Assembly: GCF_024323335.1 (NCBI RefSeq)
Contig: NC_066581.1
Coordinates: forward strand, 34,490,699 to 34,554,698
Source: Lathyrus oleraceus
Lineage: Eukaryota; Streptophyta; Magnoliopsida; Fabales; Fabaceae
Length of the DNA: 64,000 nt
Reading direction: 5' to 3'
In this document: positions 32,268 to 45,712 of the stretch, in pieces
Numbering within the stretch: position 1 is the stretch's first letter
Layout: each line of letters starts with the position of its first letter
Made by a program: the position numbers and the translations under genes
The notes under the pieces: generated by a model
Told to the model about the DNA's origin: nothing
The model's input: the letters and a program-made list of their open reading frames with translations, nothing else
Database searches by the model: none

Positions 32268-33336
32268 TGTTGGTGTAAGCCCTAGAGGCCAATACTTTTG
32301 GTACTTGTATAGAATTATTTATTAATAATAAAAGTCTTTTTCTTTATTATGTTTGTCTAATAAAGTCCCTAGAATAGATAGTCCGTTTAATGTATCAAGT
32401 ATGACTTAATCATGAGATCACATTAAACATGAGGACACTATTCTTAAAGTATCCATAGTCGAGCTTTATTGTGAAGTGGGATAATATTAAAGCATTAAGA
32501 CTATTATGTATATAGACTGATGATCGCATCTCATGGATCATGGATAAGGAGTTATCAAGTCTTAAACATAGGTATGAATATTAAGAGTAATATTTATACT
32601 GGATTGACCCGCTATGAGAATACTATATACAATGTTATGCAAAGTGTCATAAGTTATTCTCATGGTGATAATGGTGTACACCACCCTTTGACCTGAAAAT
32701 ACTATGGACCCTAGATGTAGAGTCGAGTGCCTTATTGCTGATCAAACATTGTCCATAACTGGATGACCATAAAGACAGTTGATGGATACTCCACGAAGCA
32801 TGCTAAGGGACATGAGTGACCTAGATGGAATTTGCCCATCCTGCGTAATAGGATAAATGTCTATGGGCCCAATATTGAACTGGACAAGGATGACACGGTC
32901 TATGCCTTGTGTTCAATATAGACATAAGGGCAAAAGGGTAATTGTACACATAAGTATTATCACAAAAGGATTTGTCATATCACATGACATTTCCGTGTCT
33001 TGGGTAGCAGTGATGCGTTGCTAGATACCGCTCACTGTTTATTATCTTAAATACGTGATTTAATATAATTTTCAATGTCGCGAAAACCTATAGGGTCACA
33101 CACAAAAGGACGGATTGATGAGAGATAGAGTAACTAAGGAATACCGTAATGTACGGTGACCTTAAGTGAATTGTAGAACATCGTAAGGTACGGTCTACAT
33201 CGTAAGGTACGGTGTACTTAAGTAGAATACAAAATATGGTAAGGTACCACGCGCTTAAGTTATTTTGACATATTATAAGATATGGGCCACATACACTTGA
33301 GTGGGATTTTTAGCTTGCAACCCACACAAGTGGTTC

Positions 33337-33344
33337 TATAAATA
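33337..33344 (+). promoter_or_regulatory. TATA box of the G2 5' LTR
   Basis: TATAAATA centred in GGTTCTAT-AA-ATAGAACC, a perfect 8-bp inverted repeat around the promoter. Confidence 0.6.
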
Positions 33345-33383
33345 GAACCATTATGTATAAGCATTTGTGCAGTTGCAATTTCG

Positions 33384-33432
<49 letters not shown>
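33384..33432. repeat. (CT)n(CA)n microsatellite in the G2 5' LTR
   Basis: Compound repeat of intermediate length; the 3' LTR copy is almost gone. Confidence 0.95.
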
Positions 33433-33433
<1 letters not shown>

Positions 33434-33661
33434 AAAGCCTTCATTCGTAGCAGCTAGCATTGAGATTGGAGGAATCCATTCGTGTGTACTGAGTAGAGGC
33501 GTTGTCATCATTCAACACTCGTGATCGCTTCGTAGATTTGCATCAAAAGTTACAATCTCCACAAGAGGTAACGATTCTATCACTGATCATGCCCATTCGT
33601 AAGGATCATTAAAGGAGAAATTTTAAATTCCGCTGCGTTTTGGATCGCTCTTCTCCTTTAG

Positions 33662-33673
33662 TGGTATCAGAGC
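33662..33673 (+). other. Primer-binding site of G2
   Basis: TGGTATCAGAGC lies one base after the LTR. It is the classical site complementary to initiator tRNA-Met used by plant copia elements. Confidence 0.92.
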
Positions 33674-35143
33674 CACTTACGAAACCATGCATCTGATAGT
33701 TGTTTATTTTCTGTATTTTCTGTATTAATACGATTAAAAGACAAAATGAATCAAAGAATAAATGAGTAATTAAATTTGGCATCATGTGTGTACGATTTGG
33801 ATGATTGATGTTGACTATGCTTCGGAATCCGATATTAGTATGGTGAAGAAGCGATACATCGATCGTCCATAGGTTATGCAATTGAGATCGACCAAGTTAT
33901 ATATATGATATAAGTAATCCTGATGCAAAATATGGTATATATGATATATTGTTTCTGTTTCGTTCATTCAAACACTTAATGGTTATTTTCCTTTGAGCGA
34001 TCAATGGTCGTTTGCTTCTTGATCCGACATTAGTATGGTGAAGCAATGACGTGTTGATCAATCATACTGAATCAACAACCGAGATGTGTTTGACGGTCTG
34101 AAATTGGTGCATTAGGGTTAATGACGGCACAAGGGTTGTTTTGTCAAGGAGTTATGCGATTAGGATTGTGACTGCGCAAGAGTTATGCCTTAAAGTATTA
34201 AAATTAATAATAATAATGTGTTTATTATTATTGTCTTGTGGTGATCGGTTATGGCCTTAGTTTTCCTTTATTTTGTTTTGGGTTTTTAAAATACGACATG
34301 TGTGTCGTGCCTCTCTTTTAATCTCATAATGTAACTTCTTTTCTCATCTCACTCCCTCGTATGTAAAACGAGTTTCTTTTATGTAATGTAATGTTATGAA
34401 GAAAGAAAAGAATTCAATATCAAAGGAGGACAACCTTGAAGATCTTGCTTGGAGAAGCTTAAATCGTTATTAGGTTAGCTTAGGTTCTCTCATTGGCTTG
34501 GGAGAACAATTGCGCTAGGGGCCATAACTGTTTCATTATGTATGTTGATGCATGTGAATGTATGTTGATGCATGTGAGAGACGATTTATATGATAAATAA
34601 GCCAGTGAGATCAGAATAATTGCAAATTCCCTCAAATTAAATATTAAGTTTATGCTTTCCAAGTTTTAGCACTCATCAAGACTACTATCGGATAATGTAG
34701 GTTTCGCCTACGCGAGGTGCATGTTCTATATTAGTAAGGTGTGATAGGATAATTGTAATATCCAATTTCTAAAACAATGGGCCAAACTTAACTAAACAAA
34801 TTATAATAAGATTATATATGTTTAGAAGCAAGAGTTGGAAATGATCCATGTGATGGATTGGAATGAGGAGTTATTCACCCAACTAAAATATTCGAGAGTT
34901 GTATTAGATACAATTGGAAGGAGTTCCTACCTAAATAACCTAGTTTTGTGTAATCCGCCTACGCGAACTTAAAACAAAGTGAAATGTGGATCTCGACCCA
35001 CTAGAAAATCTTCCAACGGGATTTTCCGAATCAAATGGTGAGGGTCATTTGTTTTGAGTAAAATAGTGGGAGCATATTTAATTAAAGGCCTAACTAAATA
35101 TGTTATTGCTACTTATATTTTCATTATTTTCATGTAGATTACC
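33674..35143 (+). other. 5' leader of G2
   Basis: A/T-rich untranslated leader of about 1.5 kb between PBS and gag. I see no convincing ORF or repeat in it. Confidence 0.6.
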
Positions 35144-35975
35144 ATGACAACAAACACCTCTAACAACATTTTGCGATCAATTCTTGACAAGGAAAAATTG
35201 TCTGGGACAAATTTTCTGGATTGGCTCCAAAATCTGAGGATTTTCCTCAAACATGATAGAAAGCTGTATGTCTTGGAGAAACCTGTTCCTGAAGAGGAAC
35301 CTCCTAGTTCTGCACCTAAGGCAGAAAGAGATGCTTATAAGAAGCATGTCGATGATGCCAATGAAATGTCTCATGCTAGCTACCATGAACTCAGAGTTGC
35401 AAAAGCAACTTGAGAACATGGCAGCGTTCGATATGATTGAACACCTGAAGATGCTATATCAAGAGCAAGCAATGCATGAAAGGTTTGAAGTTTCAAAAGC
35501 CCTTTTTCAAGGCAAGTTAGCTGAAGGAGCCCCTGTAGGTCCCCATGTGCTCAAGATGATTGGGTATATGGAGAACCTTGAGAGGTTGGGGTTTCCCCTC
35601 ATAAAGGAACTTGCAACTGATTTGATCTTGCAATCGTTGGCAGATAGATTCAGTCAATTTGTCCTAAATTTCAATATGAATGATATAGACAAATCTCTTT
35701 CTGAACTGCTAGCCATGTTAAGAACTGCTGAGCAGAATCTGAAGTCAAAAGGGAAGTCCATTCTGATGATCAGAAATGGAAAGAGACAGAATAAAAGACC
35801 CACCAAGCAGGGTGATAAAGGGAAAGGTAAGGAAGTTGCCAAACCCAAACCCATTGTTGCTGCTTTGAAGCCTAGTGGAGGCATAGCAAAGGAAGGCACC
35901 TGCTTCCATTGCGGTAAGACCAGACACTGGAAGAGAAACTGCCCAAAGTACCTGAAGATAAGAAGAATGGAGTAG
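35144..35975 (+). pseudogene. Gag of G2 (frameshifted)
   Basis: The start MTTNTSNNILRSILDKEKLS and GTNFLDWLQNLRIFLKHDRK are typical of copia gag. A frameshift near 35390-35412 moves the frame to QKQLENMAAFDMIEHLKMLY. The C-terminus carries the zinc knuckle CFHCGKTRHWKRNC (CX2CX4HX4C). A second frameshift just after it ends the ORF at 35975 instead of running into the protease. Confidence 0.88.
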
Positions 35976-38900
35976 AGACTTCAACTTCAGGTATTTTTGT
36001 TATTGAAATTAATTTATCTACTTCTGCATCATGGGTATTAGATACTGGATGCGGTCTCACATTTGTACAAATGTGCAGGGGCTAAAAAGGAGTAGAGATT
36101 TGGCAAAAGGTGAAGTTGACCTACGAGTTGGTAATGGAGCAAAGTTTGCTGATTTAGCCATAGGAACTTATGTATTGACTTTACCTGGTGGTTTAATAAT
36201 TCAGTTAGAGAACTATTATTTTGTACCTACGATTAGCAGGAATATTATTTTCGTTTCTTGTTTGGACAAGTTTGGTTTTTCATTTATAATAAAGAACAAT
36301 TGTTGCTCAATTTATTTGAATGATATATTCTATGCTACTGCACAAATGAACAATGGACTATATGTCCTTGATCTTGAAATGCCTATTTATAACATTAATA
36401 CTAAAAGGATGAAACCTAATGAATTAAATCCAACTTACCTTTGGCATTGTCGACTCTTTTGATTATGAATCATATGAGACATGCAAATCTTGTTTAATTC
36501 GAAAGATGACAAAGTCACCATTCATAGGAAAAGGTGAAAGAGCTAATGATATTTTGGCCCTCATACATACTGATGTATGTGGACCACTGAACATACCAGC
36601 CAAATGAGGTTTTCAGTACTTCATCACATTTATTGATGATTTCAGTAGATATGGTTATGTTTATTTAATGAAACACAAATCAACATCCTTTAAAAAGTTC
36701 AAGGAATTCAAGAATAAAGTACAAAACCAACTAGGTAAGAATATTAAAACTCTTCAATCAGATCGAGGTGGTGAGTATTTAAGCCTAGAGTTTGATGACC
36801 ATCTGAAAGAGTGTGGGATCTTATCCCAACTTACTCCTCCTGGAACACCCCAATGGAATGGTGTATCTGAGAGAAGAAATCGAACCCTGTTAGACATGGT
36901 CTGATCCATGATGAGTCACGCCGATCTTCCAAACTCCTTTTGGGGACATGCACTATTGACAACAGCTTACACACTTAACCGTGTTCCATCCAAAAAGGTT
37001 GAGAAGACACAATATGAGATATGGAGTGGTAAGAAACCACATATGTCTTATATGAAGATTTGGGGTTGCAAAGTATATGTGAAATTACAAATTTCAACTA
37101 AGCTTGAGCCCAAATCTGGCAAATGCTTATTTGTGGGGTATCCTAAAGAAACAAGAGGGTATTACTTCTACAATCTTTCTGAGGGCAAAGTGTTTGTCGC
37201 TCGGACTAGAGTTTTCCTAGAAAAGGATTTTATTTCCAAAGGAATCAGTGGGAGGAAAGTAGAGCTTGAAGAAATTCAAGAATCACAAAGCATCGATACA
37301 CCTATGGAGGAATTAGAGCAGGAAACACAAGTAGTTGTGGAAGAACAACCTGCTCAAGTAGAACAAGACCAACATAGGTCAAGCAGGATACGTCACCAAC
37401 CTGAGAGATATGGATATCTCATAACTGATCAAGGTGATGTATTACTCATGGATCAAGATGAGCCTATGACCTACCAAGAGGCCATAACTGGTCCCGAGTC
37501 TGAGAAGTGGCTAGAAGCCATGAAATCTGAAATGGATTCCATGTACACAAACCAATTTTGGACCTTGGTAGAGCCTCCTGTAGGAGTTAACCCTATAGGA
37601 TGCAAATGGGTCTTCAAAAAGAAGACTACATGGACGGTAAGGTACATACCTATAAGGCAAGACTGGTTGCAAAAGGATACAAACAAATTCATGGGGTTGA
37701 CTATGATGAAACCTTTTCACTAGTTGCAATGCTTAAATCTATTCGGATTTTACTTGCTATCGCTGCATATCATGATTATGAAATATGGCAGATGGATGTT
37801 AAAACTGCTTTCCTTAATGGGAATCTTCTTAAGGATGTGTACATGACACAACCTGAAGGATTTGACATACCAGAAGAAGCCCAAAAGATATGTAAGTTAC
37901 AAAGATCAATCTATGGATTGAAGCAAGCTTCCAAAAGCTGGAATCTTTGTTTTGATGAAAAATTAAAACAATATGGATTCATCAAGAACGAAGATGAACC
38001 TTGTGTCTATAAGAAGGTTAGTGGGAGCATGATCGTTTTCCTGGTATTATATGTAGATGACATATTACTCATTGGAAATGATGTCCCTACCCTGCAACAA
38101 GTAAAGTCTTGGTTGGAGAAATGATTTTCTATGAAGGACCTAGGTGAAGCAGCCTATATATTAGGAATCAGAATCTATAGAGATAGATCACAAAAACTGC
38201 TTGGCCTAAGTCAGAGTACGTACATAGGCAAAGTGTTGAGACGCTTTAATATGCATGATTCCAAGAAAGGATTCATACCTATGCAACATGGCATGTGTCT
38301 ATCAAAAACACAATCCCCTTCAACTAAGGAAGAAAGGGATCGCATGAATAAGATTCCATATGCATCTGCAATAGGATCTATCATATATGCCATGTTATGT
38401 ACTCGATCATATGTCTCGTATGCTTTAAGTGCAACGAGTAGGTACCAATCTGATCCTGGTGATGCTCATTGGATAGCTGTCAAGAATATCCTTAAGTATT
38501 TGAGAAGGACTAAGGACTCATTCTGGATATATGGAGGCCAGGAAGAGCTGCCTGTAATTGGATACACCGATGTTAGCTTCCAGACAGATAAAGATGACTT
38601 TAGATCGCAATTTGGTTATGTGTTTTGCTTAAACGGTGGCGCTGTGAGTTGGAAAAGTTCAAAGCAAGACACAGTTGCTGATTCTACAACCGAGGGCGAG
38701 TATATTGCTGCCTCAAGTGCAGCAAAGGAAGCTGTTTGGATCAAAAAGTTCATTAGTGAACTTGGCATAGTTTCTAGCATTATGGATCCCATTGGTCTCT
38801 ATTGTGATAACAATGGTACTATCGCACAAGATAAGGAACCTAGATCTCACCAACGATCCAAACACATACTTAGGCGTTATCACCTCATTCGAGAGATAAT

Positions 38901-39039
38901 AGATAGAGGAGATGTGAAAACATGCAGAGTACCTACACTTGACAATATTGCTGACCCACTGACAAAACCTCTTGCGCAGCAGAAGCATGATAGGCATACT
39001 AGATCTATGGGCATTAGGGGTATGCCTGATTGGCTTTAG
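35976..39039 (+). pseudogene. Copia pol of G2 (multiple frameshifts and stops)
   Basis: The order is protease (LDTGCG followed by a one-base loss before SHICTN), integrase, RT and RNase H. About 52 bp are missing after LWHCRL compared with G1, which removes part of the integrase zinc region. Stops are seen at about 36605 and 36902 (R to TGA) and at 38122 (C to TGA). A small deletion near 37625 shifts the frame at FKKK. The RT motif LYVDDILLIGND is intact. RNase H reads GYTDVSFQTD and DSTTEGEYIA. The end motif MPDWL precedes TAG 39037-39039. Confidence 0.88.
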
Positions 39040-39043
39040 TGCT

Positions 39044-39053
39044 AGTGGGAGAT
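39044..39053 (+). other. Polypurine tract of G2
   Basis: AGTGGGAGAT immediately before the 3' LTR. Confidence 0.75.
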
Positions 39054-40359
39054 TGTTGATGTAAGCCCTAGAGGCAATACTTTTGGTACTTGTATCGAAT
39101 TATTTATTAATAATAAAACGTTTTTTCTTTATTATGTTTATCTAATAAAGTCCCTAGAATAGATAATCCGTTTAATGTATCAAGTATGACTTAATCATGA
39201 GATCACATTAAACATAAGGACATTATTCTTAAAGTATCCATAGTCGAGCTTTATTGTGAAGTGGGATAACATTAAAGCATTAAGACTATTATGTATAAGG
39301 AGTTATCAAGTCTTAAACATAGGTATGAATATTAAGAGTAATATTTATACTGGATTGACCCGCTATGAGAATACTATATAGAATGTTATGCAAAGTGTCA
39401 TAAATTATTCTCATGGTGATAATAGTGTATACCACCCTTCGATCTGAAACCACTATGGACCCTAGATGTATAGTCGAGTGCCTTATTGCTGATCAAACAT
39501 TATCAGTAACTGGATGACCATAAAGACAGTTGATGTGTACTCCACGAAGCATGCTAAGGGACATGAGTGACCTATATGGAATCTGCCCATCATGCGTAAC
39601 AGGATAAATGTCTGTGGGTCCAATATTGAACTGGACAAGGATGACACGGTCTATGCCTTGTGTTCAATATAGACATAAGGGCAAAAGTGTAATTGTACAC
39701 ATAAGTATTATCATAAAAGGATTTGTTAGATCACATGACATTTTCGTGTCTTGGGTAGCAGTGATGTGTTGCTAGATACTGCTCACTGTTTATTATGTTA
39801 AATACGTGATTTAATATAATTGCCAATGCCGCGAAAACCTACAGGATCACACGCAAAAGGACGGGTTGATGAGAGATAGAGTAACTAAGGAATACCGTAA
39901 TGTACGGTGCCCTTAAGTGAATTGTAGAACATCGTAAGGTACGGTGTACTTAAGTAGAATACGAAATATGTTAAGGTACCATGCGCTTAAGTGTTTTTGG
40001 CATATTATAAGATATGGGCCACATACACTTTAGTGGGCTTTTTAGCTTGTAGCCCACACAAGTGCTTCTATAAATAGAACCCTTATGTAGAAGCATTTGT
40101 GCAGTTGCAATTTCGTTTCTCTCTCTCTCACTCAAAGCCTTCATTCGTAGCAGCTAGCACTGAGATTGAAGGAATCCATTCATGTGGACTGAGGAGAGGC
40201 ATTGTCATCATTCAATGTTCGTGATCACTCCGTAGATCTGCATCAAAGGTTACAATCTCCATAAGAGGTAACGATTATATCACTGATCATGCCCATTCGT
40301 AAGGATCATTAAAGGAGAAATTTAAATTCCGATGCATTTTGGATCGCTCTTCTCCTTCA
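39054..40359 (+). repeat. 3' LTR of G2
   Basis: It begins TGTTGATGTAAGCCC and ends TTCTCCTTCA. It is shorter than the 5' LTR because of a deletion around 39295 and loss of most of the CT/CA tract (40116-40130). The TATA box TATAAATA is at 40069-40076. Confidence 0.88.
40069..40076 (+). promoter_or_regulatory. TATA box of the G2 3' LTR
   Basis: TATAAATA in the same near-palindromic context as in the other two copies, with one arm mutated. Confidence 0.5.
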
Positions 40360-41097
40360 GGATGGATGTGAGGTCAAAGTCTAATGTCAAGAATAACTCA
40401 TTTGACATCAGTAGGCCCAATGATGCTGGAAGAAGAACAAAATCTGAATAAAAATCCAAAGAGGGCAAAGGAATTCAGTGCCATGAATGTGAAGGGTATG
40501 GTCACATTAGAGCTGAATGTGGGACCTATCTCAAGAAACAAAAGAAGAGCCTTGCTGCTACTTGGTCTGATGATAATTCTGAAAGTGAAACAGAAGGAGA
40601 ATCTGTTAATCTTGTGACTGCCTTGACTAGGAGATGGGATCCTGATGAAGAATCCAATGATGATGAATTAACCTTCCATGAATTAGCTACTTCTTACAGG
40701 AAGTTGTGTTTCAGAAGTGAAGAAGTGTGTCAACAAGTGGAGAATCAGAAGAAACTGATAACCCAACTAGAGGCTGAGAAGACAGAACACTTAGGAACCA
40801 TTTCTAAGTTGAAGATTGAAGTCGTGTTCCTGAATTCCAAACTGGATGAGATGACGAAGTATGTCAGAATGCTAAACAGTGGATCTGACACCTTCAAACT
40901 CATGTCACCACCTATATAACTTTTGGTGATGGAGAAAAGGGTGAAATCAATGGGATTGGAAAGCTGAACTGCCCTGGAGTTCCTAACCTTAATAATGTGC
41001 TGCTTGTTAAAGGATTGACTGCAAACCTGATCAACATCAGTCAACTATGCGATCAAGCTCTAAATGTGAACTTCACAAAAACTGAATGCCTGATTAC
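40360..41097 (+). pseudogene. Element F: Sirevirus gag-pol, second fragment
   Basis: The frame from MDVRSKSNVKNNSF (with a TAA before KSKEGKG) runs into the zinc knuckle CHECEGYGHIRAEC, an acidic segment, and a coiled-coil tail (VCQQVENQKKLITQLEAEKT). At about 40910 the frame breaks. Sequence matching the end of the Sirevirus protease region follows (TFGDGEKGEINGIGKL, LLVKGLTANLINISQLCDQ). The protease active site is missing, so an internal deletion is likely. Element C interrupts it at CLIT. Confidence 0.8.
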
Positions 41098-44000
41098 TGT
41101 AAGACCCCAATTTTGACCAGAAGATCCCTCATGTAATTCCATCATAAGCATTAGCATTGGGATCATACTTTGGCATCCTCCTTACCCCTCTTTAATTGGA
41201 TTTTATTTGGGAAGAGATCACCAAGCACTTTGTAATTATATCATACTTGTATTTTATCATGTCTTTGCATTTGCCTAACTCTTTTGTAGGAAGGGCATGA
41301 TCTCCATTGATCTATCAAGTTCACATCTAGGGGTTGAGACCCTCATGAACAAAGAGCATAACCAAGGATTAATCCAAGAATGGTTATGAGCATCATATAT
41401 GAGTCCCAATGTTCTCTACGTGTTATATTGATCAAGTTTCCTTCAAGAGTGTGAGGGTGATTTGGCTTGGAAACCCTAGTTTAACTAGGTATCTTGAGTA
41501 ACTTCTCCAACAAGCTCTCACCAATTGATCAAATTTCTCAAGGGACACTTTAAAATTCATCATCTTATGCATATATGATCTACTATGAGCCTAAAAAGTC
41601 AAGAGAATTGGAAGTTAGCAAGTTGGTTGATGGTGGTTGGCCAGATGAATTCATCTAATCAAAACTGGATCTCCCTAGACCCTATCTCCTACAATTTTCA
41701 CCATATGAAAATTATTACAAGAGAAAACTTACTCTAAATGACATTACAAACAACTTTCATGTTGAGACCTAGAGCTATTTTTGCTTGAAAATCATTTTCT
41801 ATGTTGAAACATTATAGGTCATTTTGTCTAAACCCTAATTTGAACAATCAAATTAAATGTGTCTACTTCAACTTTTATGTTTGGAGTGGGAGATAATTCA
41901 ACTTTTTTGAGCATATGATATGAGGTTACATTATAGGTCACTTTTGACCTATACCATTGATCAAGTGATATTTCCAAACTTCAAAAATGAATAACTCTAT
42001 CATTTCAAATCCAAATGACATGAAATTGGTGACCATTTTTAAGGTCTTTGAAAAAGCTACAACTTTGATGAATACACATTTCTCATTTGAAGCTCATATA
42101 AAAAGTTAAGCAAGATGGAATATTGAGACATATGGCTTGACACTTAGAAAAAATTTGATATGTCAAAAATTTCCAAACTTCCACCTCAAATTTCTTCAAG
42201 TTACAAACTCCAAATGGAAAAGTGTTGAACATGAAAGTTATTTCTCTTGATTTCACCTTCCCAAAGAGCTCAAATTCATTCATTTTGGACAAGGAATGCA
42301 TAGGCTGCGCATGGCATGAACATGGTGTCATCACTTGGCAAGGATCAAACTTCAAATCAAAATGTACACTTGCCTTGCAATCCAAGCTGAATTTAGACTA
42401 TCTCACACTCATTTGTGGACTTATGGCAATGATTTTATGGGCCTATGCGCGCCCATGCACCCATGCATCATCAATGACCAAATTTGGAAAGTGAATTCAA
42501 GTGTGCAAAAAGCAATGGATTCAGCTATAAATAGAGCCTCATATGCTCAACAATCAACACATCTTCGCGCCAACTTTGATCCCCTAACTCTAACCCTCAC
42601 ATTGCAAAGGATAAACCTGAGAAATTCACTTGAATTTGAGTTTGAATTTCCACTGTTTTGAAATTCAAATCTCCAGGAATCCACAACCTTTTGAGCATTC
42701 AATCCTTCTTCTACAAGCATTTGGAGTGAGATCAAGCACGAGCAAGAGCAAGATCAGTTGAATCCAGACCTCCATTGAAGGTATTTTCTAGAAAATTTGA
42801 TCTCTTCGGTTCTCTCAAATTCTTGCTCAATTCTGTTGATTCTTTGGTTGTCTGAAGTCCTACCGATGTAGGCAAGAAGATTGAGTTGCTTAGAGGCCAA
42901 ATCGAAGCAACTCAGTTCATGTACCTCAAATTTCAACTCCATGTATCTCTCAATATATTTGGAGTTAGAGTGAATTGAGGCTAGATTCGAACTCAGTGCC
43001 ATTTTTACTCTGGAATCATGTTCTTGTTTTTAATTTTGGTGATGGTTATGACTGAACCAGTCTGGCGAGATTCGCCGGAGAAGACAACCAGTCATTGAAC
43101 GTCGATGGTGTGCTGGATGGTTCTGAGCCACATGATCCTCTTGATTTGTTTTAATCTGGAGCATGCATTTGAATTACCAATGTTATGGCACGCTGACTAA
43201 TGTCCATCGTGGATAGCGCGTTTTCCACCACTTGATCTGCCACCTCAATTAATGAGGGAGATCAAGTGGTCCACGTTTTTTCTGATATTTTAATTTTCAT
43301 TTAATATTGATCCAAAAAATATGGGACTTTCACCAAAAAATTTCAAATATTTTTCTCTTTCATATTCTAAATTAAAATTATTTTTTGGATCATTATTAAT
43401 ATTTTTCATGAATTAATTGATTTTAAATTTGTTTTTAATTGTTTAAAAATATTTTTAAATGTCCAAAAATTATGAAATTTTTTCTCCAAGGTCCTTTGAC
43501 CTTGTTTGACCTATGATAAATCTCATGGCCATTTCTTTGGTGTTTTGATGAGATTTTAGGAATTGGACAAACCATATTTAATTTAAATGCACTATTTTAG
43601 TATTTTTTTAATTTGAATAAATGCCAAATAAATTTGTTGACCAATTGTGATGACTTGTTTATGTTCGACTCTTGTTGTTGGGCCTTGGTCAAGGTTGATT
43701 TGACTTTGTCAAATTAATATCATTGGATTTAGGGGATTGATGGAATGTACATTCCATCTCCCAAAATGAATGGATGATATTAATTTGGTAAAAGTCCTCA
43801 TTTGACCAATTTGTGATTTGATCCATTCCCCTCCCACTTCATCTTATTCCCTTTCTTCATTCATTCATTCCATTTGGCCTATGATATCTCATAATCCTAA
43901 GGCTAGTTGATTGAAAAATTGACATGAGTATGGATGATATTTGGCCACACCTTTTTCATATTCTTTTTGTGTGTGGTATGTTTCATGAGCATAGTCCATT

Positions 44001-45685
44001 ATACTATGTCTCTAACATGCATTAACACCAAAATTTTATTGCCCAACCTCAAATAGTTGTGACTTCTACATAAGTCCAATTACGATTGCTAAACATAGCG
44101 CTAAAGTTGTGACATAAAAGGCATAAGCATTCTAGTTAGTGAGATTGTAAGTCTCCCCTTTTTCATGGTATTGTGTGGAAACTTGGTCTTCTTTCCTTCC
44201 TTTGGAAGATGTTTTGGTTCAAGGATTCATGCTTGTGATAAGTGGGTTGAGTGTTCTCCAAAGAATGACTTCAATTAAAAAGCAAAAGCAAAACAATACT
44301 AACTTCTAATATATTAACTATTAACTTTTAATTTCAAGCCCTTTACTTTAATGCCATTTAAATTTTAGCATTTTATTTCATTTGCCATTGTTCATATAAT
44401 TCTAATTGTTTATGTTAATGCAATTTTCACTTTGTCCACTTGGACCATATTGTGTGATATATTTTGTCTGTGTATACTTTGCTTGTTTGTGTGGTCTTTA
44501 ACCATTAATGTACATAATAACAACAAAAATCCTAAAAGACTTTTGTGTGGATTGTTGACTTGATCTTGGATAAATGGACTTAGAATCTAGGCAACCTTCC
44601 TTTGCTAAAGGACTTGGCCAATGCCAACTTGTTGAGAAACCAAGTGCTTGCAATATGAAACTTCATATGATACATCATTCAAGATCTCTCTAAGTTCACC
44701 TGCAACATGATCATTGTGAAGCTATTAATTTGAACCTGTGACTTGTGGAATTCATTTGTTACATGGGCTATTTTGGAGAAGATCATGGAATGGATAAGCT
44801 TGGATATGGACATCTTTATTTGATGCCTTGCTCTTAAAGATAATATAATTGTGCATTTGTGTGTTGCTTGATTTTAAAAGTCCAAGGGAATTCTGGGTTT
44901 CTATTGACATTCTTGTCTATTGGATTGCTACCCACTTGGTTAGATCTTTTTAACTCTAAACTTTTTTGTACATAGGATAGTCTCTTCATCTTCTCCCCAT
45001 TTCTTTAATTTCAAAATCTCTCCCTCCATTTTTCAAAATCTTCTTTGTATGAACTACTTTTGTTCTAAACTTTGACTACTTTGCAAAAAAAAGATAGAAA
45101 CTTTGGCCTTATGCCATTTCATTTTCAAACTTCTTTTATTAAATCAAACTTGTAAATAGACTTAACTATACTTGACTTAAACTTTCAAAAAGTCAAAAAT
45201 AACTAACTCATTCAAACCATTTTTAGGCCATTGTGCCTTTCAAACTTAATTTTTGTTAAAAACAATGCATCCACTTTGAAATTTATATCACGAACTACGA
45301 GGTTTTGATCCCTCATTTTTTATGTTGGTACGTAGGCACAAGACCGAAGGTCTTGTCAAACACAAAAATATAACTAATGAATTCTTTTCTCATCCCCCAT
45401 TCCATTTGTTTGTAAACATCACTTTATACCAAGTACATATGCACACAAAAAGGGCTCCCTAGGAGTACCTAGGACACTTTGGGTGTTAACACCTTCCCTC
45501 TGTGTAACCAACCCCTTACCTGTAATCTTTGACATTTTATTAGTTTTGATTTGAAAACTTCTTATTTTTGGGTTTTGTTCGTACATTTTCCCTTTTCCCT
45601 TGGAAACAATAAAAGCGCGGTGGCGACTCTTGTTAGTTGATCTTTAGCTTGTCAATAGCTTGATGATCATGAATTTACCGTTATA
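41098..45685 (+). repeat. 5' LTR of C (4.6 kb)
   Basis: It begins TGTAAGACCCCAATTTTGACC, as does the D LTR on the other strand, and ends ACCGTTATA nine bases before the PBS. The terminal CA is mutated to TA. It has a TATA box 1.43 kb from the start. No coding potential is seen; ORFs in it are random. Confidence 0.85.
42526..42533 (+). promoter_or_regulatory. TATA box of the C LTR
   Basis: TATAAATA in AGCTATAAATAGAGCC, followed by a C/A-rich leader. Confidence 0.55.
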
Positions 45686-45694
45686 GAAATTAAG

Positions 45695-45712
45695 TGGCGA
45701 CTCTGCTGGGGA
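45695..45712 (+). other. Primer-binding site of C
   Basis: TGGCGACTCTGCTGGGGA, the same as in A and B2. Confidence 0.87.

Larger units (their letters stand above)
32268..33660 (+). repeat. 5' LTR of G2
   Basis: It begins TGTTGGTGTAAGCCC and ends TTCTCCTTTA (the 3' copy ends TTCA). It contains a local duplication of ATCGTAAGGTACGGT near 33180-33215, a TATA box and a medium-length CT/CA tract. Confidence 0.88.
32268..40359 (+). mobile_element. Element G2: full-length Ty1/copia retrotransposon inserted in F gag
   Basis: Both LTRs, a tRNA-iMet-type PBS, gag, pol and PPT are present, about 8.1 kb in total. The flanking pentamers TGATG (32263-32267) and GGATG (40360-40364) agree at four of five positions, a plausible slightly decayed target duplication. 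The Sirevirus gag continues on both sides. Several frameshifts and stops make it non-autonomous. Confidence 0.9.

Noticed and set aside
24176..41097. H and F as two parts of one Sirevirus element
   Set aside because: H ends inside the internal region of G1, while G1 itself interrupts F, so they must be separate insertions.
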